From Pontibacillus salipaludis (GTDB lineage: Bacteria > Bacillota > Bacilli > Bacillales > BH030062), in NCBI RefSeq assembly GCF_014642405.1, contig NZ_BMIN01000009.1:62001-126000 (forward strand): DNA of 64,000 nt. Direction: 5' to 3'. How positions within the stretch are numbered: the first letter of the stretch is position 1; every line of letters starts with the position of its first letter. This document shows positions 7,849 through 15,843 of the stretch, one piece after another. A model generated the notes under the pieces. It did not search any database and was not told the origin of the DNA. It saw nothing but the letters and a program-made list of their open reading frames with translations. The position numbers and the translations under genes are program-made.

Positions 7849-7890
7849 CGATTGCCCCACTATCATAGACGAGTGGGGCAATCGTTCTTT
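7849..7890 (+). terminator. Rho-independent terminator of the PBP gene
   Basis: CGATTGCCCCACT (7849-7861) and AGTGGGGCAATCG (7872-7884) form a perfect 13-bp stem followed by TTCTTT. Confidence 0.92.
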
Positions 7891-7893
7891 AAC

Positions 7894-7930
7894 GGGACAC
7901 TAGGGACAGGTACATTGTCCCTAGTGTCCT
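7894..7930. repeat. Dispersed GGGACA palindrome with 14-bp arms
   Basis: GGACACTAGGGACA (7895-7908), loop GGTACAT, TGTCCCTAGTGTCC (7916-7929). The loop is identical to the 4951 copy, but the outer arm bases differ in a pairing-preserving way (ACT/AGT against GTC/GAC). It follows directly after a complete terminator. Confidence 0.8.
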
Positions 7931-8083
7931 GTTTATTAAGTCATATGTTGCATTATTTTTGACTACTGTTCGTAAACCCAAAGGGAAGAGGGCCTTTCTC
8001 TCCTTTAAAAAGAATGGAGGGAAAAATATCCTTTTATAGAAGTGAGTAATGATACCTTTATAGATTATGAGGGGGGAGTAGAT

Positions 8084-8563
8084 ATGGGTGTACATTCAAG
8101 CAATTCAATACGTGGGATTAAAAATGTTAACCAAAAGAAATTAGTCGGGTTTCGTCTAGTTTGTGAGGGGCCAGAGGAATATGGTGTTGAGATACCGAAA
8201 ACCTTTGATCGAATTGAAAGCCGTAAAGGTGAAATACATCATCTAGTTGTGCCGAGTAGGCTTATTGGCGCATTTAAAGCTTCAGAAACCTCACCAGAAG
8301 ATGATGGCTACTGGGTTTGTTATGAAGTGCATGATTTTGAGGATATTCCTGAAGGGATGGTGTCGCTGGTTATTCCCGCGCAGAAGTATGCGGTTTTAAA
8401 TTTCACAGGCCCAGCTTCAAGGATCTATAAGGTTTATGATGATTTACACCAATGGATAGGGGAGCAAGGATATAAAAGGGTACCAGCAAAGTGGTCATTA
8501 GAAGTGTATTCGAAATGGTCTGAGCATGAGAATGATGTGGAACTTTGTGATCCGGTAATGTAA
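8084..8563 (+). CDS. GyrI-like (AraC effector-binding-domain) small-molecule-binding protein
   Basis: Protein of 159 residues without a DNA-binding domain. The SHS2-type fold is suggested by KKLVGFRLVCEG at the start, VCYEVHDFEDIPEGMVSLVIPAQKYAVLNFTGPAS in the middle and the final WSLEVYSKWSE strand. GyrI-like stand-alone domains bind or hydrolyse hydrophobic small molecules. A second, divergent member is at 14118. ATG 8084 follows GGGGGGAG with 6-base spacing; the in-frame GTG at 8042 has no site. A GNAT gene follows 49 bases later and may be co-transcribed. Confidence 0.8.
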   Translation: MGVHSSNSIRGIKNVNQKKLVGFRLVCEGPEEYGVEIPKTFDRIESRKGEIHHLVVPSRLIGAFKASETSPEDDGYWVCYEVHDFEDIPEGMVSLVIPAQKYAVLNFTGPASRIYKVYDDLHQWIGEQGYKRVPAKWSLEVYSKWSEHENDVELCDPVM

Positions 8564-8612
8564 GCATAAAGATTGCGAATAACTAAGCGACTATTTGAGG
8601 GGGAAGTTCATC

Positions 8613-9074
8613 GTGAACATAAGGTTTGCTGAATTAAAAGATATTGAGCAATTAATAAGAATGAGATGGGACTTTACAATCGAAGATGATGAAACGAAAA
8701 GAAGCGCATCCTTTCATGATTTTGAAAGAGAATGCCGCGTTTTTTTAGAACAAGCAATTCAAAATGAAAACTGGTTTATATGGGTGGCAGAGGAGAACGG
8801 AAGAGTTCTTTCACATATCTACATAGAGTTAATCCAAAAGGTCCCTCGGCCTGGTAGAACAACGTATCCTTTCGCTTATATGACTAATGTATATACAGTG
8901 CCAGAAAGTCGGGATAAAGGGATTGGGAGTAAGATGCTTAAGGCGATACATGAATGGGTTAAAGAGAAACATTATGAATTTGTCATTGTATGGCCTAGTG
9001 ATGAGTCTATTCCTTATTATGAGAAAAATGGGTACACACACTGTTCAGAGCCTTTGGAGTATTTCCCTATTTAA
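8613..9074 (+). CDS. GNAT-family N-acetyltransferase
   Basis: Protein of 153 residues. The acetyl-CoA binding signature is VYTVPESRDKGIGSKMLKAIHEW (motif A, Q/RxxGxG form), followed by FVIVWPSDESIPYYEKNGYT (motif B). The substrate is unknown; the acidic, aromatic N-terminal half gives no clue. The GTG at 8613 is chosen because GAGGGGGAAG ends about 8 bases before it, while the in-frame TTG at 8595 overlaps that site. It lies between a GyrI-like gene and a damaged hydrolase gene, all on the same strand. Confidence 0.85.
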   Translation: MNIRFAELKDIEQLIRMRWDFTIEDDETKRSASFHDFERECRVFLEQAIQNENWFIWVAEENGRVLSHIYIELIQKVPRPGRTTYPFAYMTNVYTVPESRDKGIGSKMLKAIHEWVKEKHYEFVIVWPSDESIPYYEKNGYTHCSEPLEYFPI

Positions 9075-9130
9075 TATTAGGTTATGGGTAAGACGCCAAG
9101 AATTCGAATACTAGAAAGGGTGAACGTGTA

Positions 9131-9883
9131 GTGTGGGGACGCCAAATGATTCAAACCAGCAGAGGTACATTTGAATGTTTTGTAGCAGGGGAAGGTGAAC
9201 CTCTTTGTGTGACGCACTTATATAGTGAATTTAACGAACGAGGCACCTATTTCGCAGATCCGTTTACGAGTCGGTTTAGAGTTTATCTTGTTAACTTAAG
9301 AGAGGCTGGCCAATCCGTCAAAGCAACAGAAAATGAACAACTTAGTATGAAAGAGTCAGTGAGGGATCTTGAAGCGATACGAGAAGCGCTAGGATATAAC
9401 CGGTGGGTTTTTGCAGGTCATTCGACAGGCGGAATGCTTGGTCTTGTTTATGCACACTCATTTCCTGAATCCCTCACAAAAATGGTTGTCGGAGGAGCTG
9501 CGGCATCGAACGCGTACATGCGGCATGAAGGGAGTATGTATGCGAGGAATAGTCCTTTAAATAAGAGATTAAAAGAACTGTTTATCATTATTAAATCAGA
9601 TGAAGCTTCACCTGAAGAAAAACGAGAGGCGAATAGAGCTTGGACGGATCTGTCGCTATATCGACCTGCACAAAGAGCAGAGTATTTCAAAAGGCCAAGT
9701 AGCGGTAAGGTTGTCCCAAGGCGCTTGGATTATTACTCGTTTAAAGAACTACCACACTTTAATCTGACGGAAGAGCTTAACTGTATTCATGTCCCAACGT
9801 TCGTTTTTTGCGGTCAGCACGATACGCAATGTCCTGTTGAATTCTCAGAAGCTATTCATAAGGGTTTACCTCACTCCGAATAA
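9131..9883 (+). CDS. Alpha/beta hydrolase, truncated by an in-frame TAA before the catalytic His
   Basis: The 250 residues up to the TAA carry the nucleophile elbow GHSTGG (Ser98) and the acid in CGQHDTQCP (Asp231). The third catalytic residue, normally in an SNHFPF-type motif near the C-terminus, is absent. It is present in the same frame directly after the stop: codons 252-282, ending at 9977-9979, with His259 at 9905-9907. So a single TAA (9881-9883) has cut off the end of a prolyl-aminopeptidase-like hydrolase. Without readthrough the product should be catalytically dead. Start GTG 9131 has AAAGGG 11 bases upstream. Confidence 0.75.
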   Translation: MWGRQMIQTSRGTFECFVAGEGEPLCVTHLYSEFNERGTYFADPFTSRFRVYLVNLREAGQSVKATENEQLSMKESVRDLEAIREALGYNRWVFAGHSTGGMLGLVYAHSFPESLTKMVVGGAAASNAYMRHEGSMYARNSPLNKRLKELFIIIKSDEASPEEKREANRAWTDLSLYRPAQRAEYFKRPSSGKVVPRRLDYYSFKELPHFNLTEELNCIHVPTFVFCGQHDTQCPVEFSEAIHKGLPHSE

Positions 9884-9979
9884 TACATATTTAAAGAGAG
9901 CAATCATTTCCCTTTTTTAGAAGAAGAGATGAAGTTTGATAAGATGATAGATCAGTTTATTCAGTTTGCCTATCGTTAA
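9884..9979 (+). pseudogene. Severed C-terminus of the alpha/beta hydrolase
   Basis: In frame with the gene ending at 9883, it reads YIFKESNHFPFLEEEM and continues to an FIQFAYR end and a TAA at 9977-9979. SNHFPF holds the expected catalytic His. It has no start codon or ribosome binding site of its own. Together with 9131-9883 it makes a normal-length hydrolase of about 282 codons with one nonsense codon. Confidence 0.7.
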
Positions 9980-10021
9980 AGGTTAGAAGAATAATAGAAA
10001 TAAAGTAGAGAGGACGATGGA

Positions 10022-10411
10022 ATGAGTATCCTATTTAGAATGGAATACTACGTAAAAGATATAGAAGCATCCTTGGATTTTTACGAAAACCTAGTAGGAC
10101 TTGAGTTATATGGGAGAAATGAACGTGCAGCTAGGTTCAATTACGACTGTTTCTCGCTCCTTTTGACTTCGGAGCAACTATTGAATAATAAAGAGAAAGA
10201 ACGCGCCTATTTCGATCAAAATGGCATGGCTCAAGGGAAGGGAAACGGAGCAGAAATGATCATCGTCGTCGATAGCCTTGAAGTTGTGTATGAACGAGTT
10301 CAGCAAGTTGGCTATCCAATGGTTGTTGGGATCGAATCTTACCCATGGGATATGAGAGGTTTCAAAATTGCTGATCCAGATGGAAATTTAATTCGGATCA
10401 CTTCTGAATAA
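10022..10411 (+). CDS. VOC family protein
   Basis: Protein of 129 residues with one VOC module. It starts with EYYVKDIEASLDFYENLVGLELYG and ends GFKIADPDGNLIRITSE, the standard end strands. The metal-ligand positions are not canonical (no clear N-terminal His), which suggests a binding protein or an altered enzyme. The ribosome binding site is AGAGGACG. An MFS transporter starts 13 bases downstream and is probably co-transcribed. A VOC-plus-efflux pair suggests handling of a toxic small molecule, which is an inference. Confidence 0.82.
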   Translation: MSILFRMEYYVKDIEASLDFYENLVGLELYGRNERAARFNYDCFSLLLTSEQLLNNKEKERAYFDQNGMAQGKGNGAEMIIVVDSLEVVYERVQQVGYPMVVGIESYPWDMRGFKIADPDGNLIRITSE

Positions 10412-10424
10412 GGGGGGTAAAAAA

Positions 10425-11642
10425 ATGAGTACCTGGAAGAATCCGATTTTATTACTATCAGGCGTTGGTATCTCTTTTCTTGGGAACTGGATCTACTTAA
10501 TTGCGATTAATCTTATGATATTAGACATAACGGGTTCAGCAGCTGCTGTAGCTGGCCTTTATGTGTTGAAGCCCATCGCAGTTTTATTGATGAACGTGTG
10601 GTCGGGGAGTGTCGTAGACCGGGTGAATGAGAGAAAGCTTATGGTGTTTGTTGATATCATTAGAGGTGCACTCGTTTTATGTATTCCTTTTCTATCATCT
10701 CTATGGGGGATCTATTCTTTAATTCTTGTAATTAATATGATTGGAGCGTTTTTCGGTCCCGCTTCATCTGTGTACATAACGAAACTCGTGCCTCAAACGA
10801 AACGGAAGCGGTTTAATTCGTTTTTGAGTATGGCGAATTCAGGAGCATTCCTAATCGGACCAGGTTTAGCTGGTGTGTTAATTATGATGGTAGGTACCGA
10901 ATTATGTATTATTATTAATGCAATGACTTTTCTCTTATGTGCTTTCCTCATCTTCCTTCTTCCTGACGCAGGTGATCAGTCAGGAAAAGTTCGTGAACCA
11001 ATGACGTGGAAAGGGGTTATGAATGATTGGATCGTATTAAAAGGGTTCGCTGGAAAGACGCCCTTCTTTATAACGGTTTATCTATTGTTCCAGGGCGCTA
11101 TGATTATGGGGTTTGCATTAGATTCACAAGAAGTAACTTACATTAAACAACACCTTAACCTTTCCGATCAACATTATGGTTTGATTGTAAGTGTAACAGC
11201 AGTGGGGTCATTAACAGGAGGAAGTATGGCTGCTATTTTTGCTAACAAACTTTCTACAAGACTCTACTTGGCTGGTGGCATTTTGCTTTCGTCTTTAGGC
11301 TATGTGTTCTTTTATTCTTCCTATAATATGCTAACGGCAACAGCGGCCTTTATTTTTTTAGGCTTTTTTATGGCGTTTGCGAATACTGGTTACGCCACCT
11401 ACTTTCAAAATACAGTACCTGTTGATCTTATGGGGCGCTTTGGAAGTGTGGCAAATATGATTCAAGGGCTTATTCAAATTTTGTTAACAACCCTTCTTGG
11501 ACTGTTTGCTCAATGGTTTACGTTGCAGGTGGTCAGTCTGATCTTTGCGGGAGTTGGAACGGTAATGGCTCTTTTACTGCTATTCAAGGTCTTTGTTCCA
11601 TCAGAGCACAACGATTTTTCTAATCATCATGTATCTTTATGA
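10425..11642 (+). CDS. MFS transporter, drug-efflux type
   Basis: Protein of 405 residues with about 12 membrane segments. The MFS signature between TM2 and TM3 is GSVVDRVNERKLMVFVDIIRG (G-x3-D-R-x-x-R-K/R type). A second half begins at about residue 215 and the C-terminus is short and hydrophilic. It resembles Bacillus multidrug or macrolide-type exporters of the MFS_3 group; the substrate is unknown. AAGGGGGGT lies 8 bases before the ATG. It is 13 bases behind the VOC gene. Confidence 0.88.
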   Translation: MSTWKNPILLLSGVGISFLGNWIYLIAINLMILDITGSAAAVAGLYVLKPIAVLLMNVWSGSVVDRVNERKLMVFVDIIRGALVLCIPFLSSLWGIYSLILVINMIGAFFGPASSVYITKLVPQTKRKRFNSFLSMANSGAFLIGPGLAGVLIMMVGTELCIIINAMTFLLCAFLIFLLPDAGDQSGKVREPMTWKGVMNDWIVLKGFAGKTPFFITVYLLFQGAMIMGFALDSQEVTYIKQHLNLSDQHYGLIVSVTAVGSLTGGSMAAIFANKLSTRLYLAGGILLSSLGYVFFYSSYNMLTATAAFIFLGFFMAFANTGYATYFQNTVPVDLMGRFGSVANMIQGLIQILLTTLLGLFAQWFTLQVVSLIFAGVGTVMALLLLFKVFVPSEHNDFSNHHVSL

Positions 11643-11670
11643 GTGATACGTGTAGAGGAGAGTGGAAAGT

Positions 11671-12075
11671 TTGAGGAGGTTTAAGTATGAGGCAATCATA
11701 ATACTTTCTCTATTCGTTATAATTGGACTCACAGGTTGTCATGCAACATGGAATGGGAATAAACCAGAAAAAGTTCTGATTTACGAATATCAATCAGAAG
11801 ATTCATATGAGCTGTTGAAAGAAATAAATGAGAATACTGAAGAAGCTAAAGTTCTTATTAAATTCGCTCAAGATGTAAAGGAGCAAGATGACCGTATGGA
11901 TTTGCCTCCTCCTGATTATCGGTTAGATTTTTCTCTTGATAACGGAGTTACCATTCCTTATTCTTTATGGTTAAATCAAGACCTTGGGAGTGGAGTTATC
12001 ATGGAAAAAACTTCACGTTTCGCTGAAATAAGCACTTCAGATGTAAATAAGCTCGATGATATTCTCAGGGATTAG
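11671..12075 (+). CDS. Putative lipoprotein of unknown function
   Basis: A protein of about 134 residues. It has a charged N-terminus, a hydrophobic core (IIILSLFVIIG) and the lipobox LTGC, so it is probably anchored outside the membrane. The mature part is acidic and of no recognised family. The start is uncertain: GAGGAG (11655-11660) best serves a TTG at 11671, but the in-frame GTG at 11662 cannot be excluded. It ends at a TAG that runs straight into a palindromic element at 12076. Confidence 0.7.
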   Translation: MRRFKYEAIIILSLFVIIGLTGCHATWNGNKPEKVLIYEYQSEDSYELLKEINENTEEAKVLIKFAQDVKEQDDRMDLPPPDYRLDFSLDNGVTIPYSLWLNQDLGSGVIMEKTSRFAEISTSDVNKLDDILRD

Positions 12076-12144
12076 GGGACAGGTACCTCGTCCCTTCGCG
12101 TCCCGAAATAGTAGCTCGCCACGAGGGACTAGGTACCTGTCCCT
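12076..12144. repeat. Short element made of two inverted GGGACA palindromes
   Basis: GGGACAGGTACCTCGTCCCT (12076-12095) and AGGGACTAGGTACCTGTCCC (12124-12143) are inverse copies differing at one base, 28 bases apart, so a 20-bp stem is possible. The form CGAAGGGACGAGGTACC seen at the right ends of the 1.1-kb and 3.2-kb elements is the reverse complement of this left end. It starts at the stop codon of the preceding gene. Confidence 0.7.
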
Positions 12145-12309
12145 CCATCCCATCAAAAAATTGGTAAATTAACAGAAAATTTAAATTAAATTTACAAAGA
12201 ATGCAAGACTTCTTAAAAGGTTTCCGGTTACAATAGAGGTACATAGTTATTAAGTACCAGTTAAGGATAAAGATCTGTAATCAAAATCTTTTGAGAAGGT
12301 GGTGCGGAG

Positions 12310-13182
12310 TTGAATCTGGCGGTAGTGTTATGCTGTTTAATCCCATTTATTTGTAAACAAATTTCTAGGGTTTCTTATAATGATAGGTTTTTGAATACGC
12401 CGAGGGTAACGAGTAGTGTTGTCATGTGGCTAAGTTTTACAATGGGGCTACTCCTTATTGGCTCGGAAGGTTTTTATTCGGTTCCTATTATAGTAGGAGG
12501 GCTCGTCCTTATTGTAACGGATTATGGGTCCAATTCCTTATGGATCGGCGAAGTAGGTAGAACGTTCGGGCGAATAGCGGCTATTTTAATTGTATCTATA
12601 TTCGGAAATATTCAACTAGATTATATGTTTTTCCCTCTATTAAATGAGGAGCTGTCATTACAATTTGTTACGATTCCATTAACAATTATATGGTTCTTAT
12701 TTGTAATGTCTGCGGTTCACATGGCAAATAAAATTTCAACTAATGGTACAAAAGTAATTTCTGGAGTTCTGTTGGTCATGTTAATGATTGCGGTCTCTTT
12801 GGGTCACGCATATGTGGTGATGTTTACTGGACTTTTATTCTTATCGATTATGAGCACTCATTATGCGTTTGGTACCGAGAGTACTTCAACTTTTGACATT
12901 ACTGGGTTTATGATTGGGATCATTACTGTAATGGATGTCACGCACAAGGATGGAACCTTCATTCTTGGAGGGACTTTAATTGCTATAACTGCTATACTGG
13001 CTATTATTCATGGGTATAGAACGGGCACTGCGCGTCAGAAGCGAGCGATTTCTTATAGTCTGATTACCTTTGTGGGAGTAGGATTAGTTATTGCTTCTAT
13101 TCAATATATATTGCTCACTTTTATAACACTTGCTGCTCTTTATCTATTCTTTTCTCACGAGTCAGAGCCTGAGCAAGTATAA
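12310..13182 (+). CDS. Polytopic membrane protein of unknown function
   Basis: Protein of 290 residues, almost wholly hydrophobic, with about 9 predicted membrane segments and short polar loops. No transporter motif is recognised. The start is TTG 12310, with AAGGTGG 7 bases upstream. The gap before it (12145-12309) is AT-rich with no clear promoter. It is followed by a terminator at 13242 and appears monocistronic. Confidence 0.7.
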   Translation: MNLAVVLCCLIPFICKQISRVSYNDRFLNTPRVTSSVVMWLSFTMGLLLIGSEGFYSVPIIVGGLVLIVTDYGSNSLWIGEVGRTFGRIAAILIVSIFGNIQLDYMFFPLLNEELSLQFVTIPLTIIWFLFVMSAVHMANKISTNGTKVISGVLLVMLMIAVSLGHAYVVMFTGLLFLSIMSTHYAFGTESTSTFDITGFMIGIITVMDVTHKDGTFILGGTLIAITAILAIIHGYRTGTARQKRAISYSLITFVGVGLVIASIQYILLTFITLAALYLFFSHESEPEQV

Positions 13183-13241
13183 GAAAAGCCGTATCTTGTA
13201 ACAGAGGGTTCGTGAATGACGGGAATACAATTCTATAATCA

Positions 13242-13277
13242 AAAGAGGCCATTCGTATAGGAATTAGCCTCTTTTTT
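13242..13277 (+). terminator. Rho-independent terminator
   Basis: AAAGAGGC (13242-13249) pairs with GCCTCTTT (13267-13274), followed by TTT. Confidence 0.8.
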
Positions 13278-13328
13278 ATGATTCTATTATAGATGTCCAG
13301 ACCACTTGTTGGGCTGAGTGCTCGAACT

Positions 13329-13886
13329 TTACGTTGTTTTCTTGATTATGGATTCAGCAATTCCAAATGCTTTATCTTTCGTTAATCCTTCTCTCAATAC
13401 AAACTCAATGGAATAAGATCCTTCCTCTACGTTAAAAAACATGAGTACTACCTCTTCATCCTTAACCTTACTTTCACTAAATCGAACATCTACTCCATTT
13501 ATATTCTTCATTTCGGTATCATCGGTGCTGATTGTTGTTTTAACGTTACTATACGTTATTCTAAATAGCCAAGGCTCTCCATCGTATAAGCCATATACTA
13601 CGTTTGACCCCATATCTTTTTCGTAATCATCAATAAATTCCTCATCCATCAATGTCCCTTTGTTTCTAGAGTAAACCACAGCTAGATTTTTAGCATCACC
13701 AGTTGGCGCAGAAACAATTTGTGCTGATGTAATGGGGTACTCTTTATATTCAGGTATAAATACTTCAGTCCCAAGTTCTTCATTTACTTGCTCGTCAAAA
13801 GAATCCGTAACTCCACTTGATTGTGAAGAACAGGCGCTAAGCAGTAACATGAAGGTCATAAACAGAATGCCAGTTCCTAATCTCAC
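13329..13886 (-). CDS. Lipoprotein of unknown function
   Basis: Protein of 185 residues. The signal peptide has the lipobox LSAC (Cys19). The mature domain is mixed beta and alpha, with AVVYSRNKGTLMDEEFIDDY and GVDVRFSESKVKDEEVVLMFF, resembling small DUF4367-type extracytoplasmic domains; this is a weak impression, not a firm assignment. It is monocistronic on the minus strand and no terminator is clear beyond its stop. Confidence 0.75.
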   Translation of the reverse strand: MRLGTGILFMTFMLLLSACSSQSSGVTDSFDEQVNEELGTEVFIPEYKEYPITSAQIVSAPTGDAKNLAVVYSRNKGTLMDEEFIDDYEKDMGSNVVYGLYDGEPWLFRITYSNVKTTISTDDTEMKNINGVDVRFSESKVKDEEVVLMFFNVEEGSYSIEFVLREGLTKDKAFGIAESIIKKTT

Positions 13887-14066
13887 TATCTCATCCCCTT
13901 ATTTAGTTGTATCATCTTATATTAACATATAATTCCAATGAATTTATGTGCTTTGTAATCTATTAAAAACATTTTGCTAACCAGAAGCTCTTCATGAATA
14001 AAAAGACTGGAACTTTTATAGAAGTTGATCGTAAATTTTTTTTAGGGAAACGATTTAAGTGAAGTC

Positions 14067-14104
14067 CCATGTTTAACAAGAGATAGTTACTATCAGAAAC
14101 ATGG
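14067..14104 (+). promoter_or_regulatory. Two-tier hairpin in the leader of the 14118 gene
   Basis: CCATGTTT (14067-14074) pairs with AAACATGG (14097-14104), and inside it GATAG (14082-14086) pairs with CTATC (14090-14094). It ends 4 bases before the AAGGAGG of the next gene. There is no U-run, so it is either an RNA structure affecting initiation or a DNA operator. Confidence 0.4.
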
Positions 14105-14117
14105 TTCTAAGGAGGAA

Positions 14118-14606
14118 ATGCACATAGAACCGAAAATACTTGATATTAAAAAGAAACATTTAGTAGGCAAAAGCATGATCATGTCGTTCCAGGAGGATCG
14201 CACTGCAGAGTTATGGCGTTCGTTTATGCCTGAAAGACATCAAATACACAACCGAATTGATCCATGTTTTTACTCACTCCAAGTGTATCCGTTTCTTTTC
14301 TCGTTCAGCGATGTGGATCCTGATACGAATTTTACGAAATATACATTAGTTGAAGTTTCAGAACTTAAACATATTCCTTCTTCTATGGAAGTCTTCACGC
14401 TTCCTGAAGGGAAGTATGCTGTTTTTATTCACAAAGGTCCAGCCAGCACATTTATGAGAACATTAACTTACATCTATGAAACGTGGTTGCCTGAGTCTCC
14501 TTATGTGATTGATGACAGACCTCATTTTGAACGTTTGCAAGAAGGTTATCACCCGGAGGATGCTGAAGCTGAAGAAGAGGTATGGGTACCGATTCGGCTA
14601 CAATAA
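14118..14606 (+). CDS. GyrI-like effector-binding-domain protein
   Basis: Protein of 162 residues. Family features are KKKHLVGKSMIMSF at the start, then YTLVEVSELKHIPSSMEVFTLPEGKYAVFIHKGPAS, which aligns in pattern with the paralogue at 8084, and a final VWVPIRLQ strand. It is a stand-alone small-molecule-binding domain with unknown ligand. The spacing between AAGGAGG (14109-14115) and ATG 14118 is only two bases. An ATA at 14124 would be better placed but would be an unusual start. A hairpin ends just before the ribosome binding site. Confidence 0.8.
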   Translation: MHIEPKILDIKKKHLVGKSMIMSFQEDRTAELWRSFMPERHQIHNRIDPCFYSLQVYPFLFSFSDVDPDTNFTKYTLVEVSELKHIPSSMEVFTLPEGKYAVFIHKGPASTFMRTLTYIYETWLPESPYVIDDRPHFERLQEGYHPEDAEAEEEVWVPIRLQ

Positions 14607-14626
14607 GTAGAGGAAGGAGGTAACCG

Positions 14627-14710
14627 ATGAATATGGAGATTGATTTAATGAAAGATAGTATCGGCTATCATAAGAAAGGGCCAGGGAACCAGGCCCCTAT
14701 TACGTTATAA
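14627..14710 (+). CDS. Possible 27-residue peptide gene
   Basis: AGGAAGGAGG lies 7 bases before ATG 14627, giving a 27-residue peptide that ends KKGPGNQAPITL. The strong ribosome binding site is the main support. The gene is 20 bases after the previous gene's stop and 65 bases before the peptidase gene, so it could be translated from the same message. The GGGCC ... GGCCC pair inside it lacks a U-run. No family is recognised; it may be a leader peptide or a remnant. Confidence 0.4.
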   Translation: MNMEIDLMKDSIGYHKKGPGNQAPITL

Positions 14711-14775
14711 GCTTTTACTAGATCCTCTATCAATCTTCTGTTAGTATTAGCTAAAAATGGAAGAGAGGGTTCCAC

Positions 14776-15795
14776 ATGATCTCATATCCACATCTAACCG
14801 AGGATACATATACAATTGGAGTGACTGCACCATCTTCAGGTGTGCCAGAAGAGCTTCATCCCCTTTTACAACAAGCAGAAGAAAAGATGAAGAAAAACGG
14901 TAAAACAATGGTCTTTGGCCAAACGGCCTGGACACAGGATAAGGCGCGATCAGCCTCTGCAGTAGAAAGGTCGCAAGAATTTAATGCTATGATCAGAGAC
15001 GATAGCGTGGATGTGATCATCCCGCCTTGGGGAGGGGAACTCTTAATCGAAACGCTCGAGTACATTCAGTTTGAGGGGTTACCATCAAAATGGATGCTTG
15101 GCTACTCAGACACAAGCCTTCTTTTATTAGCGATTACGTTGAAAACAGGGGTCGCAACAGCTCATGGAACGAATCTTGTTGATTTGCGAGGGGAAGAGTC
15201 AGACCCTACCACTAGCAGATGGATTGACGTGTTAACGACTGAAAAGGGAGGATCCGTTACACAGTATTCTTCTGATTACTATCAGAAAGAGTGGGATTTC
15301 GAAAATCCAACTCCACATATTTTTCATTTAACGGAATCTACAGAATGGAAAACAGTAACCGGTACTCCGGTCAAAGTGGAGGGGCGGTTACTAGGTGGCT
15401 GTATCGATGTTGTACGTCACTTAGTGGGAACTCCATTTGATAAAGTAGAGTACTTCCAACAAGAGCTAATCGGTTCTGAGCCGATTCTTTGGTATTTTGA
15501 GAATTGTCAGCTTTCCACGACAGATCTACGAAGAACGCTTACTCAAATGAAGCTAGCGGGCTGGTTTAATCGTATATCTGGTATTCTTTTTGGGAGAAGT
15601 CCTGCTAATCACCCTGTAGGGAATTATGAGGTCCTAGATGTGTATCAGGAGTTGGCTGACGAGTTAGATGTTCCTGTTATCTATGATATAGACTGTGGGC
15701 ACGTTCCGCCTCAATTGACCCTTGTGAATGGAGCCTATGCGAAAGTTAGTGTTCAGAGTGGAGCGGGCACTATTATTCAGACATTCAAACCATAG
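14776..15795 (+). CDS. S66-family peptidase (LD-carboxypeptidase/MccF-like)
   Basis: Protein of 339 residues, normal for the MccF branch. The nucleophile motif is GYSD (Ser111), after VIIPPWGGEL. A conserved Glu lies in WYFENCQ and the catalytic His in DCGHVPPQ near residue 300, completing the Ser-Glu-His triad. Family members cleave L,D-peptides of murein or inactivate microcin C-type peptide-nucleotides; the wide substrate range means the target here is open. GAAGAGAGGG lies ahead of the ATG. A shared, bidirectional terminator separates it from the convergent lipoprotein gene. Confidence 0.9.
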   Translation: MISYPHLTEDTYTIGVTAPSSGVPEELHPLLQQAEEKMKKNGKTMVFGQTAWTQDKARSASAVERSQEFNAMIRDDSVDVIIPPWGGELLIETLEYIQFEGLPSKWMLGYSDTSLLLLAITLKTGVATAHGTNLVDLRGEESDPTTSRWIDVLTTEKGGSVTQYSSDYYQKEWDFENPTPHIFHLTESTEWKTVTGTPVKVEGRLLGGCIDVVRHLVGTPFDKVEYFQQELIGSEPILWYFENCQLSTTDLRRTLTQMKLAGWFNRISGILFGRSPANHPVGNYEVLDVYQELADELDVPVIYDIDCGHVPPQLTLVNGAYAKVSVQSGAGTIIQTFKP

Positions 15796-15816
15796 CTTGC
15801 ATTCCTCATGTTTACA

Positions 15817-15843
15817 AAAGCTAGCACACCTTGTGCTAGCTTT
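15817..15843. terminator. Bidirectional terminator
   Basis: AAAGCTAGCACA (15817-15828) and TGTGCTAGCTTT (15832-15843) form a perfect stem with A and T flanks on both sides. It contains part of the stop codon of the minus-strand lipoprotein gene. Confidence 0.85.
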
